From assembly GCF_026745355.1 (NCBI RefSeq), contig NC_079202.1, positions 31,368,702 to 31,432,701 on the forward strand: 64,000 nucleotides of DNA. The letters are read 5' to 3'. The DNA comes from Beta vulgaris subsp. vulgaris (lineage: Eukaryota > Streptophyta > Magnoliopsida > Caryophyllales > Amaranthaceae). The translations under genes were made by a program, and so were the position numbers. The notes under the pieces were generated by a model, which was not told where the DNA came from, did no database searches, and worked only from the letters and a program-made list of their open reading frames with translations. Shown one piece after another: positions 1-10,739 of this stretch (position 1 is its first letter; the number at the start of each line of letters is the position of its first letter).

Positions 1-168
1 TACCCTTTCTATTATCAAAAGGAGGAGAGAGAAAAGCAAACCACACTAGTTTGTGATGGGTATTCTTGTCATTTTATAACTTTCTTTTTTCCATTTAAGG
101 TATGTTTCACTTATTTTGAAACGTTCTAAAATAGTAAGTATTTCACTTATTATGGAACGGAGGAAGTA
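1..168. mobile_element. Stowaway-like MITE, right part only
   Basis: The stretch ends in GGAACGGAGGAAGTA, the reverse complement of the CTCCGTTCC-type terminus usual in plant Stowaway/Mariner MITEs, next to a TA. A related 'TTTCACTTATTTTGAAACG' block lies just inside. The left end is outside the window, so both ends and the target duplication cannot be checked. Confidence 0.45.
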
Positions 169-556
169 TAACTTTAATAAAACTCCTTTTTCCTTGCCTA
201 GGTACCTTTCCTAAAGTGTGCACACCCCCAAGTTTAGTATTCCTTACTAAGTCTATTACGAGGGGAACTACCTTGTCCACATGACTCATACAAAAAGTAC
301 ACAGGTAAATAATATAATAGCTACCGTTCTTGCTAATAAATAACAAGCCGTGATCATAAAAGATCATATAACTAATAAAATTCCTTTGAAAATAATCCTT
401 TTTTTTCTTTCTAAAATCATAATACTTATAAACTTAGCCATACAAAGGCATAATATAAATAACTTGTTCATAAAAATAACCTTGGACATAATTATGTTTT
501 AATCACGACAATCACAACAATGAAAACCACGAATTTGTTAATATATGTCAAATAGG

Positions 557-1438
557 TAGGGGTGTAAGCGGACTTTGAAAAGTCTAGAGGCCAGTCCAGT
601 CCAGTCCAAACTTGTCAGACTGGACTGGACTGAAATTTTTTCGGACTGGACTCGGACTCAAATTTTCGAGTCCAAATATTTTTGGACTGGATTTGGACTC
701 ATCCCTTTGGAGTCCAATAAGTACAGTCCAGTCCAAAAATATTTTTATATATAATATATATTTAATACATATATAATGTATAATTGTATATATTAAAAAA
801 AGCTGATACTATTTTTGAAATTTTGGAGTTTTCAACCTTCCCTCTCTAAATATTTCAACTGGCGCCGAACAATTTTACTTGGCGCCAGACTATTGCACTT
901 AGCTGCATTTGTTAAATAAGTAAATTATACTAGCAGTACTGCAATAGTAGGCTAGTAGCCGACTAATTCTATCTCACTTCACTCCTCAGTCCTTACTACT
1001 CACTTCCTCTTACTCTTCATTTTCTTTCTACCTCGCTGTCTTGACTCTCGCATTCTCTATTTCTCCCTCAGATTAATTCTTAGTCTCTCTGCTTCCTCTC
1101 AACTTAGATCAAGGTAAGCATCTAATCCAACTTTTTATTCATAGTATTTTACTTTAATTTAAGCTTTCAATCTAATTTGTGGATATTGATAATTGAATCA
1201 GATGTCAAATGCTCAAGCATCTCAAAAAACGTTGTGAATCATTGAATCTAAATCGGCAAAAAAATATAATAATCGGACTGGACTGGATTCGGACTCAAGA
1301 AAAATTTATCGGACTGGATTGGACTGAACTCAAAAGATATTTGGATCGTACTTGGACTCAATTTCTTGAGTCCAAAAAACTTTGGACTGTATTTGGATTC
1401 GGCAAAGTCCAATCTAGTCCAATCTACTTACACCCCTA
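557..1438. mobile_element. hAT-type non-autonomous element (882 bp)
   Basis: The termini are inverted repeats: TAGGGGTGTAAG at the left and CTTACACCCCTA at the right. A perfect 8-bp direct repeat, CAAATAGG, sits at 549-556 and 1439-1446; 8 bp is the hAT signature. Subterminal regions are packed with short GGACTGGACT / AGTCCAGTCC motifs in both orientations, as expected for transposase-binding repeats. The only ORF inside (1209-1445) is made of these repeats and is not a gene. The middle (about 960-1110) is a CT-rich leader-like stretch ending in a splice-donor-like AAG/GTAAGC, perhaps left from an autonomous parent. Confidence 0.88.
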
Positions 1439-1925
1439 CAAATAGGTAGTAGCTTACTGATTAACATTACCAAAACAGGAGCACTCATATTCTTTGTTCT
1501 GCCACTTTGTCAACATACTACTTTAGTTATGAAATCACTAAACACTTAGGGAATTTGTCATTGAATTTGGACGCCATAGTTTATAAGGAGCATGAAATTT
1601 TGAAATATAAATACTTGACGCAATGAATTCGGTAGGCTACAATGATGCTGACAATTCTTATGCGGCATAGATAAAATCATAAAATTCATGTTGTTCATGC
1701 TAAACACATAAAAACATGTAGATCGATCAATCCAAAATAACAATCCTAGAAACATGTAACTACGTATGCAGAATAATATTTACAGATCTACATATGCACG
1801 CACCTTGAATAATAATAACTACTAGCGAGAAGAGAAAAGGTACGCTAAGAGGGAGAGAGAATTTAAACTTGAGAAATGAGATTTATTTCTCAAATTTGGT
1901 GTGAAGAATATGATGGGTAGAGACC

Positions 1926-1935
1926 CCTATTTATA
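1926..1935 (-). promoter_or_regulatory. LTR TATA box, copy A
   Basis: The minus strand reads TATAAATAGGGG, a strong plant TATA box placed inside the LTR-like unit and conserved in copy B. Confidence 0.45.
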
Positions 1936-2460
1936 CTAGTTGGAAAAGTAGAATCGGAAAAGGATTAGGAAACTAAAAGATAGATTTTTGAGAAAAGATA
2001 ATTAATTTGAGGTAGGATACACTATCTTTTTATGATCATATAGCTAAAATAGAGGAATATTCCATAAGACAAATAGTCTAGATGCTAATTAACCAAAAGA
2101 TAAAATAAAATAAAATAAAAACAAAGTAACCAATTTGGATATAAACTCACTGGCGTGAGTTTGCACCGAATCGGTTTTAAAGATTTTTTATTTTTTTTCT
2201 TTTCTTTTTGTAAATCTTTTGTAATTCCTTTTTGAATTTTTCCCTTTTTAAAGTATTTTTAATTTTATTAACCAATTACTTGGATTAGATTTATGAACTT
2301 AGGCCCAATACTTAATTTGGGCTAGAGTCTATTTGAAAAACCCATAATTTAATATAAAAGGCTATTCAAAACCTTAATAATTGATAAAAAGCTTTTTTAA
2401 GTATATAAAACCTTTTAAAAAAATTTAACTAACAACTTACTAAAAATACGGAGTATTACA

Positions 2461-3984
2461 GAAAAAATACTGAGTACATGTATATGCGGAAATTTAAATA
2501 CTTTATTAAACATTCAAAATATTCATATAAACCTTCCTTGGATACTTGTAATAACTTGTATAATTTAAAGTATATAACTTTATAAAACTCCTTTTCCTTG
2601 CCTAGGTACCTTTCCTAAAGTGTGCGCACCCCCCATGTTTAGTATTCCTTACTGAGTCTATTACGAGGGGAACTACCTTGTCCACATGACTTATACAAAA
2701 AATACATGGGTAAAATAATATAATAACTACCGTTCTTGTTAGAAAATAACAAGCCGTGACTTCTTTATGATCGTGATCATAAAAGGTCATATAACTAATA
2801 AGAATCCTTTGAACTTTTAAAGAATAATACTTCTTATAAAATATAGCCATATAAGGCATGAATAATTTATCTTGAAATGATTAATTATAACATTATGACT
2901 AATAGTAAAAATACAACATCAATAATAATAAGCTAAGAAACTTAGCACTAGTGTTGTATGGCAAACACACTAATAACAGTACGCATGTTGAATTTTAACA
3001 CCAATACTAAATTGATTGTGCCGTAACTTTTCAAGCTAGTAATACAAAACTCATGGCTTGTGTTTTGAAGGTCAATCGTAACATTAGTATTAGACTTGCA
3101 GCAACTTATCTTTACGCCTACTACTCTAAACACGAACAAGTGTGATTTCAGCATAGGTTGACGATCAATTATTTTTTTTAATCTTAGACTAATTATTAAT
3201 TTATAAGTTTAGCATAATCATGAAAACTCACAATATTCATAATAAAACTCATAAAGTTTATAATAAGAGACATAAAACATGTAAAAGAAATAACTATAAA
3301 ACATGATACTACATATGCAGAACAATATTTAAAGATCTACAAATACACGCACCTTGAATAATAATAATTACTAAAGAGGAAGAGAAAGGTAGGCTAAAAG
3401 AGAGAGAGAGAGTTTGAACTTGAGAAAAGAGATTTATTTCTCAAATTTAGTGTGAAAAATATGATGGATGGAGACCCCTATTTATACTAGTTGGATAGGT
3501 AGAGTCGTATTAGAGTTAGAAAACTAAAAGATGGGTTTTTGAGAAAAGATAATTAATTTTAGCTAGGATACACTATTTCTTTATGATCATATAGCTAGAA
3601 TAGAGGAATATTCCATAAGATAAATAGTCTAGATGCTAATTAACCAAAAGATAAAAAGAAACAAAGTAACCAATTTGGATACAAACTCACTGGTATGAGT
3701 TTGCACCTTCATGGTTTTAAAGATTTTTTTATTTTTTTTATAAATCTTTTGTAAATCCTTTTTGAATTTTATTTTTTAATATTTTTAATTTTATTAACCA
3801 ATTACTTGGATTAGATTTGTGAACTTAGGCCCAATATTTAATTTGGCTAGAGAATATTTGAAAACCCCATAATCTAATATAAAAGCCTATCTAAAACCTT
3901 TATAATTAATGAAAAGCCTTTTTAGTATATAAAATCTTTTTAAAAATTATAACTAATAACTTAATAAAAAATACGGAGTATTAC
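2461..3984 (-). repeat. LTR-like unit, copy B
   Basis: Second unit of the tandem pair, ending on the plus strand in ACGGAGTATTACA like copy A. It has no hAT element. The block around 2590-2860 matches 180-380 closely, and 3300-3984 matches 1750-2460. The minus-strand orientation is inferred from the TG-type start and the TATA box. It runs straight into the microsatellite at 3985. Confidence 0.5.
3477..3486 (-). promoter_or_regulatory. LTR TATA box, copy B
   Basis: The minus strand reads TATAAATAGGGG, at the position equivalent to the copy A box. Confidence 0.45.
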
Positions 3985-4044
3985 ATATATATATACATAC
4001 ATATACATATACATATACATATATATACATATATATACATAGAT

Positions 4045-4110
<66 letters not shown>

Positions 4111-4500
4111 GTACATATATATATATATATATGTACATATGTATATATATATGTACATATATATACATATATATATATATGTACATATGTATATATATAT
4201 GTACATATATGTATATATATATGTACATATATGTATATATATATGTACATATATGTATATATATATGTACATATATGTATATATATATGTACATATATGT
4301 ATACATATGTACACATATATATATACATATGTACACATATATATATATACATATGTACATATACATATATACATATGTACATATACGTATATACATATGT
4401 ACATATACGTATATACATATGTACATATACGTATATACATATGTACATATACGTATATACATATGTACATACATATATACATATGTACATATATATATAC

Positions 4501-4540
<40 letters not shown>

Positions 4541-4580
4541 GTACATATATATATATATATATATATATACATTTATATAT
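3985..4580. repeat. AT / GTACAT microsatellite, about 600 bp
   Basis: Almost pure alternating purine-pyrimidine DNA: TA runs with interspersed GTACATATAT and CATATACGTA variants. It is self-complementary and would form cruciforms or hairpins. Long open frames on both strands are only Tyr/Ile/Met/Cys/His/Thr repeats and are not genes. The caulimovirid begins directly at its right edge. Confidence 0.95.
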
Positions 4581-4591
4581 ATTTCTCGAAA

Positions 4592-4602
4592 GTAACAGAG
4601 CC
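4592..4602 (+). other. Degenerate tRNA-iMet primer-binding site
   Basis: GTAACAGAGCC matches the canonical caulimovirid/retroelement primer site GTATCAGAGCC at 10 of 11 positions. It lies at the left end of the viral DNA, about 230 bp before the first viral ATG, as expected when numbering starts at the primer site. Confidence 0.6.
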
Positions 4603-4831
4603 AAGGGGTTGTAGTATTTTTGTTCCTTATAAAACTTTATCTTTCTGGTTATAGTACTTTCCATTCTTAACTCTTGCTCCAGTCCTTTTATTTCGGCTAT
4701 TTTTAAGGTTTGTAGAGGCAGTAAGTCCCAAAAGTGGCGGTCAGACCATAGGGCTACACCTTCTCTATGGCAGGTAGATTATAGGGCTTGTACCAAGTGT
4801 TAACCCTGGTCTAAGTTTTTTAACCAGATTC

Positions 4832-5759
4832 ATGAGTTCTATTTGGAGCAGAGGAACCTCATCCTCTTCTCATGGTAGTAGTAGTAAAGCCAATAAGCTA
4901 GTAAAAAATGAAACCTTTACTATAGAAAATCTTGAACAAAGTATTGACAATTGGGAAATACCAGAGTCAATAAAGACCAAATTTACAAAATGATTAGATA
5001 TAACATTTTTAAAACAGATTATATTATCAAAACCCAAGAACGTGATATACATTTAACAAAGCCTATTGATACTATAAAATTGTTTTCAGCTAAAACCTTG
5101 CAAAAACATGTTGAAAAGGGATATCGTTACATCCATATAGGATTGGTTCAAGTAGGTTTAAAACCTCTTACAAAAGAAGGATTGAATTCTCCAGTTCTTG
5201 TGGCTCTCAGAGATGGCCGATTCAAAGACTTTAATGATTCCTTATTAGGAACAATAGAGTCAAGCTTATGCATGGGTCCAGTCTCGTTCGATTGTTATCC
5301 AAATTTCAGTGTCTCTTTAAGTGATAAAAATATCTTATCCTCCTTGCTTTTGCAAATCAAAACTCATAATTACAAAATGTTCGATGGTTCTATACCAGTA
5401 GCTTTGATTTATAAAGTCCACTACAAAGCCATGATGTCTGCTTTTAATACAAAAACATACAACATAGCAAGAAAGGAGAAACTCTCCTCCTCCAAACCGA
5501 CCTTTCTAGGTCTAACATAAGAATCCCTAGACCAATACAATGGAATGACGTCAGTCTTCCTGATGATTGGTTCCTCGAGGGAGCAGCTGAACCTGAAGAG
5601 CAATCCCCAGCTCTTCCAGAACCTAACACCGATTTACAACAAGTTGTACAGTACTCTGATGGTAGTGTAAAACTTAGTTTTAACAGGATATTAGCTCCAG
5701 ATATTCAGACCATTCCTCTGTTGAAAACCTTGGAAGGTCTTCTCATCTACCTTCTATAA
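4832..5759 (+). pseudogene. Caulimovirid movement protein (30K family), broken
   Basis: Viral movement proteins of the 30K superfamily enlarge plasmodesmata for cell-to-cell spread. The best start is the ATG at 4832; its frame runs Ser-rich for about 50 codons, then hits a stop near 4991. The body continues in a second frame (4951-5520) and the C-terminal tail in a third (about 5515-5759), so at least two indels have accumulated. Family marks in the body are LVALRDGRFKDF, the SLCMGPVSFDCYPNFSVSL region and IKTHNYKM. The tail carries a SDGSVKLSF-type block that closes many caulimovirid movement proteins. A frame starting at 4951 looks open but begins out of the true frame. The decay indicates an old inactive copy. 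Confidence 0.85.
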
Positions 5760-5764
5760 ACAAC

Positions 5765-6410
5765 ATGCATTACAAACGACAAATCAGTTGTCCTAGAAAC
5801 AATTATCCAGAAAGGCCAAGGTATTCTACCTCAGATATACCCTCACCTTCCATCCAAAATGTTGAATATAGAACCCAAGTTCCACACCCCGTTTATGCTG
5901 AACGACAGTCTCCTCCAGACTCGCCATCGGCTTCGGTTATAACTGAGAACATTGCAAATGAGCTAAACGTCCTTGAAAAGAACTTTGAGGTCAATAAAAA
6001 ATTAGTTCATGAAGACTTTTATGCCACACATAATCTCTCAAAGAGAACGTGGTTTTTTGAACATTTCCTAGATATACGTGCACAAATACAAGAAAGTTAC
6101 TACAACTTTTTAGTTCAACACAAAGCTCATATTTTATTTTTTGACTGGTTTGAACTCTATAGTTTTGACCACAACATTGTTTACCCTTTTAAATCCATAG
6201 AACCTGTAAACCCAGCAAAAGGACATCCGTCTGGGAGACTCCAGATGGCACTGTTCAAGCTGACCATCCTCCTTTGCGACAAATTACCTTCTCCATAGGA
6301 GAGCACAAGGTAGAGGCCTCACCTCTAAAGATACCTCAAGATGAAGATACCACAAACCTCAAAAATATTGTCCTACAAAACAACTTCACCATATTACCCT
6401 TAACACGTTA
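5765..6410 (+). pseudogene. Caulimovirid linker region between movement and coat proteins
   Basis: An open frame of 177 codons (5765-6298) is followed by a shift near 6220. In the other frame the sequence continues with a DGTVQADHPPLRQITF block, a Trp/Gly/His-Pro-Pro segment that I associate with the region upstream of the capsid in some plant pararetroviruses and related host-annotated polyproteins. No enzymatic motif is visible. It is probably part of a longer movement-to-coat polyprotein, since the frame upstream of the coat-protein ATG (about 6370-6545) is also open. Confidence 0.55.
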
Positions 6411-6545
6411 GGAAAGCAACTTTCCAGAATTGAGAAACATAACCTTAAAACTGATACAAACTCGGTCTCAACCCCTGTAGATAAGATCCTCCGAAATCCG
6501 ATTTTTAAACCATTTCAGATTTCGCAAAAGGCACAAAACGAGGTC

Positions 6546-8096
6546 ATGACTTCAAAAACCGAATTTCTTCAAGCTATCAAAGACCAACTTAGCAGGGTGG
6601 AACCTTCTACCTCACGAGTTGTTGAGGAAGAAACAGTCCAGAATAACACTATCAGTGTCCTAAACTTAGGTGAAGACACCGATACCGAGACTACCTCCAT
6701 CCATGACAAAACACCTGAAATAGCTAAGCTCTCTTGGCAAAATTCTGGTCCTCTTGATGTTATTCCTATAAGATCTAGTGAATTCCAGGTTGGAAGTCAG
6801 CCTAACACAATTGTTCAACCAAAATATAACGCATCTTCCATTTATGAATGGAACATAGATGGCATGAGTGAACACCAGATTTTAAACCTTTTACAACAGA
6901 TGACCATGGCTTCAAATGCTTATAAAACCCAATCTGGTACGTCAGATAAAACGGTTGCAGAACTGTTAATTGCAGGCTTCTCTGGCCAGTTAAAGGGATG
7001 GTGGGATTTCTATCTCACCAAACAACAGCAACTGGACATTTTAAATGCTATCCAAACAACAGAAGATGGGGTTCCCATTCTCAACCAGAATGGAGAACCA
7101 ACCCAAGATTCTGTCTCGACCCTAATCTTTACCTTATCTCTACATTTCATTGGAGATTCCTCCCATCTAAGAGATAAAAACGCAGATCTTTTATCTAATC
7201 TTAGATGCAAAAAACTTAGTGATTTTCAATGGTATAAGAATACTTTTCTCACTAGGGTTATGCTTAGGGAAGATTCTAACCAACCCTTTTGGAAAGAAAA
7301 ATTCCTAGCAGGACTCCCAACCATCCTAGGAGAAAAAGTCAGAAACAGAATCCGGGAAGACTTTGGGGAACATATCATCCCTTATGATAGACTAACCTAC
7401 GGTGAATTAGTTAGCCTAACCTCTAAACAAGGCCTTCAAATATGTCAGGATTTGAAGCTTCAAAAACATCTTAAGAAGGAGTTAAAAGAAACTAAAAAGG
7501 AGTTAGGATCCTTCTGCCAACAGTTTGATAACTCCTTCCCCCAAGCAAAAACTTGCAAAGGAAGTTGTAGTAAACCAACCACTTACCAAAAACCCTATAG
7601 AACCCGAAGGTTTTATAAAAAGACTGAGAAAGTCTTCCATAAAAAACCCTTTGAGCAACGAAAATGGAAGACCCATAAGAAACACCAACAAACCACCCCA
7701 AAACCTGACTTTAAAAATATAACTTGTTTCAAATGTGGTAAAAAGGGTCATACTGCCAGATATTGTAGAGTTTCTAACAAGATCCAAAATCTTGACCTAG
7801 ATGATGAGACTCTAGGAAGAATTTCAGCTCTTCTAATAGAATCTTCTGATGAAGAGACTGAATCTTATAATTCTGCTGAGAGTCATGGACCTCAGATTGA
7901 TGAAATTGAATCCTCATCTTCGGAAGAAGATGAACCTTATACCCTAAACGTTCTAACCAAAGAACAAAGCCTTATCCTAGATGTTATCCAGGATATTAGC
8001 AACCCTGATTTACAAAAACAATACCTTGAGCGCCTTCGTGAATCCCTTGAGAAAAACCTAAAGAAAAAGATCTCAACCCCCCTCCCCCAGCACTGA
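6546..8096 (+). CDS. Caulimovirid coat protein with zinc knuckle
   Basis: The frame has 516 codons and no internal stop, so it is one of the two best preserved parts of the insertion. The N-terminal third is acidic and Ser/Thr-rich. The central capsid domain (about residues 95-310) has the Trp-rich GQLKGWWDFYLT segment and a LTYGELVSLTSKQGLQICQD block. A Lys-rich stretch follows, then a CCHC zinc knuckle, CFKCGKKGHTARYC, at about residues 396-409, and an acidic Ser/Glu tail. The fold would encapsidate viral DNA and bind nucleic acid through the knuckle. The frame stays open without ATG upstream to about 6370, so the ATG at 6546 may be an internal Met of a polyprotein. A Ty3 gag is the alternative, but the neighbouring movement protein makes a viral capsid more likely. 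Whether it is expressed is unknown. Confidence 0.8.
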   Translation: MTSKTEFLQAIKDQLSRVEPSTSRVVEEETVQNNTISVLNLGEDTDTETTSIHDKTPEIAKLSWQNSGPLDVIPIRSSEFQVGSQPNTIVQPKYNASSIYEWNIDGMSEHQILNLLQQMTMASNAYKTQSGTSDKTVAELLIAGFSGQLKGWWDFYLTKQQQLDILNAIQTTEDGVPILNQNGEPTQDSVSTLIFTLSLHFIGDSSHLRDKNADLLSNLRCKKLSDFQWYKNTFLTRVMLREDSNQPFWKEKFLAGLPTILGEKVRNRIREDFGEHIIPYDRLTYGELVSLTSKQGLQICQDLKLQKHLKKELKETKKELGSFCQQFDNSFPQAKTCKGSCSKPTTYQKPYRTRRFYKKTEKVFHKKPFEQRKWKTHKKHQQTTPKPDFKNITCFKCGKKGHTARYCRVSNKIQNLDLDDETLGRISALLIESSDEETESYNSAESHGPQIDEIESSSSEEDEPYTLNVLTKEQSLILDVIQDISNPDLQKQYLERLRESLEKNLKKKISTPLPQH

Positions 8097-8430
8097 ACCA
8101 TACAACCTCACCTCTATTTTAGAAAAGAGGAGTTCTAGAAAGAAGCCAGAAAGAACCATACAGGATCTTCAAGCCGAAGTTAAAACCATTAAAGCTGACA
8201 TAAGAGATCTTAAAACAAAACAACAGCATGACTCTGCCATAATTCAACTTCTAACCTCTCATATTACTACAGACACCCCTAACGAGAGTGATCCTGACAC
8301 CGACCCAGGTGAAGAAAATAGCCCAAAAGTCCCAGAGGATTTCCTCTTTGTTTTAAAAGAGATCAGTTCTAGAAAATATTATATAAAGGTTACACTTGAA
8401 TTTTCTAGTGTTTCATAATTAATACCATAG
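8097..8430 (+). pseudogene. Coiled-coil segment at start of viral polymerase
   Basis: In one frame just after the coat stop there is an uninterrupted Lys/Glu-rich stretch of about 100 codons with heptad-like spacing (IQDLQAEVKTIKADIRDLK), followed by an acidic linker. It ends in a stop just before the protease. It would be the N-terminal part of the polymerase polyprotein or a small virion-associated protein. Nothing else is recognisable. Confidence 0.5.
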
Positions 8431-10290
8431 CTTTATTCGATACCGGGGCAGATTTAAATTGTATTAAATCTAGTCTTGTCCCGAGACGTTTTCATCAAAA
8501 AACTTCTGAAAGACTTAGCTCGGCTAATAACACCAAGATGCAAATAGAAGGAAAAACTGAAGCCAGCATTCTTAATCAAGGTCTTTCACTAAAAAGCCAG
8601 TTTGTCCTTGTTACCAATATACACCATTCTGTAATTTTGGGAACACCTTTCATAAATATAATAACCCCTTACAATGTTAGCTATGATAGGATATCCTTCA
8701 AAACCAAAAATAAGAAACTAGAATTCCTTTTCCTAGAAAAACCAAAAACTAGGAATCTCAACATTATAAAAGCAAGTTCTATTTACAATAGTGAGATAAA
8801 TTCTCTTATCAACCGAAAGCAAAGTGATGTGCACGATCTAAAACAAAAAATCCATTTACAAAAGATCGAAGATCAGTTACAAAGTAGTGCTCTAAAAACC
8901 CAAATAGCTGACTTCCAAAGTCTCCTTGAACGAGAAGTCTGCTCTGATCTTCCAAATGCCTTCTGGGATAGAAAGCAACACATGGTCGACTTACCTTATG
9001 AACCAGATTATGATGAGAAGAATATCCCTACCAAGGCCCGGCCAACCCAGATGAATGCCGATTTAGAACGTCATTGTCATGAAGAGATTATATTTCTCGA
9101 AAGTAAAGGCTTAATTTCAAAATCTCGCTCCCCTTGGAGTTGTGCAGCGTTTTACGTTAACAAAGCTTCAGAAATTGAACGTGGCACACCCAGATTAGTT
9201 ATAAATTATAAACCTCTTAACGACGCCCTTAGATGGATTCGTTATCCTATACCCAATAAAAAAGACTTGATGCAGAAGTTACACCATGCTTTCATCTTTT
9301 CAAAATTTGATATGAAATCTGGATTCTGGCAGATACAGATCAAACCACAACACCGTTATAAAACCGCATTTACTGTTCCTTTTGGCCAATATGAATGGAA
9401 TGTAATGCCTTTTGGCCTTAAAAATGCTCCTTCTGAATATCAACGGATAATGAACGATATCTTTAACCCCTATTCAGAATTTTGCATAGTTTACATTGAT
9501 GATGTGCTAGTTTACTCAAGCACGATTGACCAGCATTTCAAAAATCTAAAGACCTTTTTCTATCTAATAAAAAAAAAGGTCTCGTCGTTTCAGCGAAAAA
9601 AGATTTCCTTATTTCAAACAAAGATTAGATTCCTTGGTCACTTGGTGTCTTGTGGAACTATTACCCCTATTGATAGATCTCTCCAATTCACCAGCAAATT
9701 TCCTGATAAAATCCTAGACAAAACACAGCTACAGAGATTTCTTGGTAGCTTAAATTATGTCTTAGACTTTTATCCAAATCTTTGTAGAATTGCCAAACCT
9801 CTCCATGATAGATTAAAGAAAAACCCACCACCTTGGTCTGATGTCCATACCCAGGCTGTTAAAACAATAAAAACCCGTGTTTTAGAAATTCCATGCCTTA
9901 GTTTAGCAAACCCTAACCTATCTAAAATTGTTGAAACAGATGCCAGTGACAAAGGTTACGGAGGTATCTTAAAACAAGTCGACAATGGAAAAGAATACAT
10001 TATCAGGTTTACCTCAGGGCACTGGAATGATACCCAGAAAAAATACTCTACTATAAAACAAGAAATGTTGTCAATTGTTCTTTGTATTACAAATTCCAGT
10101 CTGATTATTAAATAAAAATTCCTCTTACGAGTTGATTGTCAAGCTGCTAAAGCTGTTTTAAAAAAGGATGTCCAAACAACTTGCCAAAACACATTTTTGC
10201 CAGATGGCAGTCTATTTTAAGCATTTTTGAATTTGAGATTGAGCATATAAAAGGAGAAGAGAATTCTATCCCTGACTTCTTAACCCGTGA
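8431..10290 (+). pseudogene. Caulimovirid protease / reverse transcriptase / RNase H
   Basis: The aspartic protease motif ALFDTGADLNC begins at about 8433. The reverse transcriptase follows in the long open frame 8538-10115, with SPWSCAAFYV, the KFDMKSGFWQIQI block, MPFGLKNAPSEYQ and the catalytic YIDDVLVYS (about 9493-9520). RNase H begins with ETDASDKGYGG (about 9930), is stopped at 10113-10115, and continues in another frame (from about 10118) through the C-terminal half, including FEIEHIKGEENSIPDFLTR. The product would copy pregenomic RNA into DNA. Stops between the coiled coil and protease, and inside RNase H, break it. No integrase follows, which fits a pararetrovirus. Confidence 0.85.
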
Positions 10291-10566
10291 ATTTCTTACA
10301 GAAATGCCAAAAAAGACAAAAGATAAGGAGAAGTCCCGACCTCCTCCTGAGAAAACCATATGCACCACACAAAAGCCAATAAAAACCTGGTACGACGCAG
10401 TTCAGAATATGGAAAGTGAAACCTCCTCCATTGATAGAACTCAGGAAGTTCAAGACTGGCTCCTTTCCATCTCTGAGCACCCTTCTTCTATCCTAAAACA
10501 CCCCCAAATACTCCAAGCTTTCCAAAGCTCAAAGCAAAGCCAGGAAACTCCAACAAAGCAGTCATA
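10290..10566 (+). pseudogene. Tail of viral polymerase polyprotein
   Basis: The frame open from 10181 to 10567 continues past RNase H with a charged, low-complexity tail (Lys/Glu/Pro-rich, then Gln/Ser-rich) and stops at TAG. No domain is recognised. The tail may link RNase H to the last ORF in the intact virus. Confidence 0.4.
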
Positions 10567-10739
10567 GAAGACAAAAATACGCAGGTAAAAATATTACAGT
10601 TATTCAAAACCAGAGGAAGGAGAATCTTCCCAAAAAACCCTTCCTCAAAAACAATTTGTTAAAACAGGCAGCTCTCAGGTTGTGTTGGCTCAACCAAAGA
10701 AAAATGAGACTTCCGAATATTTTGTAAAAACTGCTTCTA

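Larger units (their letters stand above)
165..2460 (-). repeat. LTR-like unit, copy A (with MITE insertion)
   Basis: This unit shares long similarity with 2576-3984 at both its left part (about 170-400) and right part (about 1750-2460). Without the 882-bp MITE inside it, its length is close to copy B. Read on the minus strand it starts TGTAATACTCCGTATTTTT, an LTR-like terminus, and carries TATAAATAGG. No gag or pol lies beside it, so it is best read as one of two head-to-tail solo LTRs or a tandem-duplicated LTR. The middle portions of the copies are clearly diverged. Confidence 0.5.

Noticed and set aside
1209..1445. 78-codon frame with Trp/Asp repeats
   Set aside because: Built from the subterminal GGACTGGACT motifs of the hAT MITE.
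3953..4664. Long open frames on both strands of about 130-230 codons
   Set aside because: They are translations of the TA/GTAC microsatellite, composed of Tyr, Ile, Met, Cys, His and Thr only.
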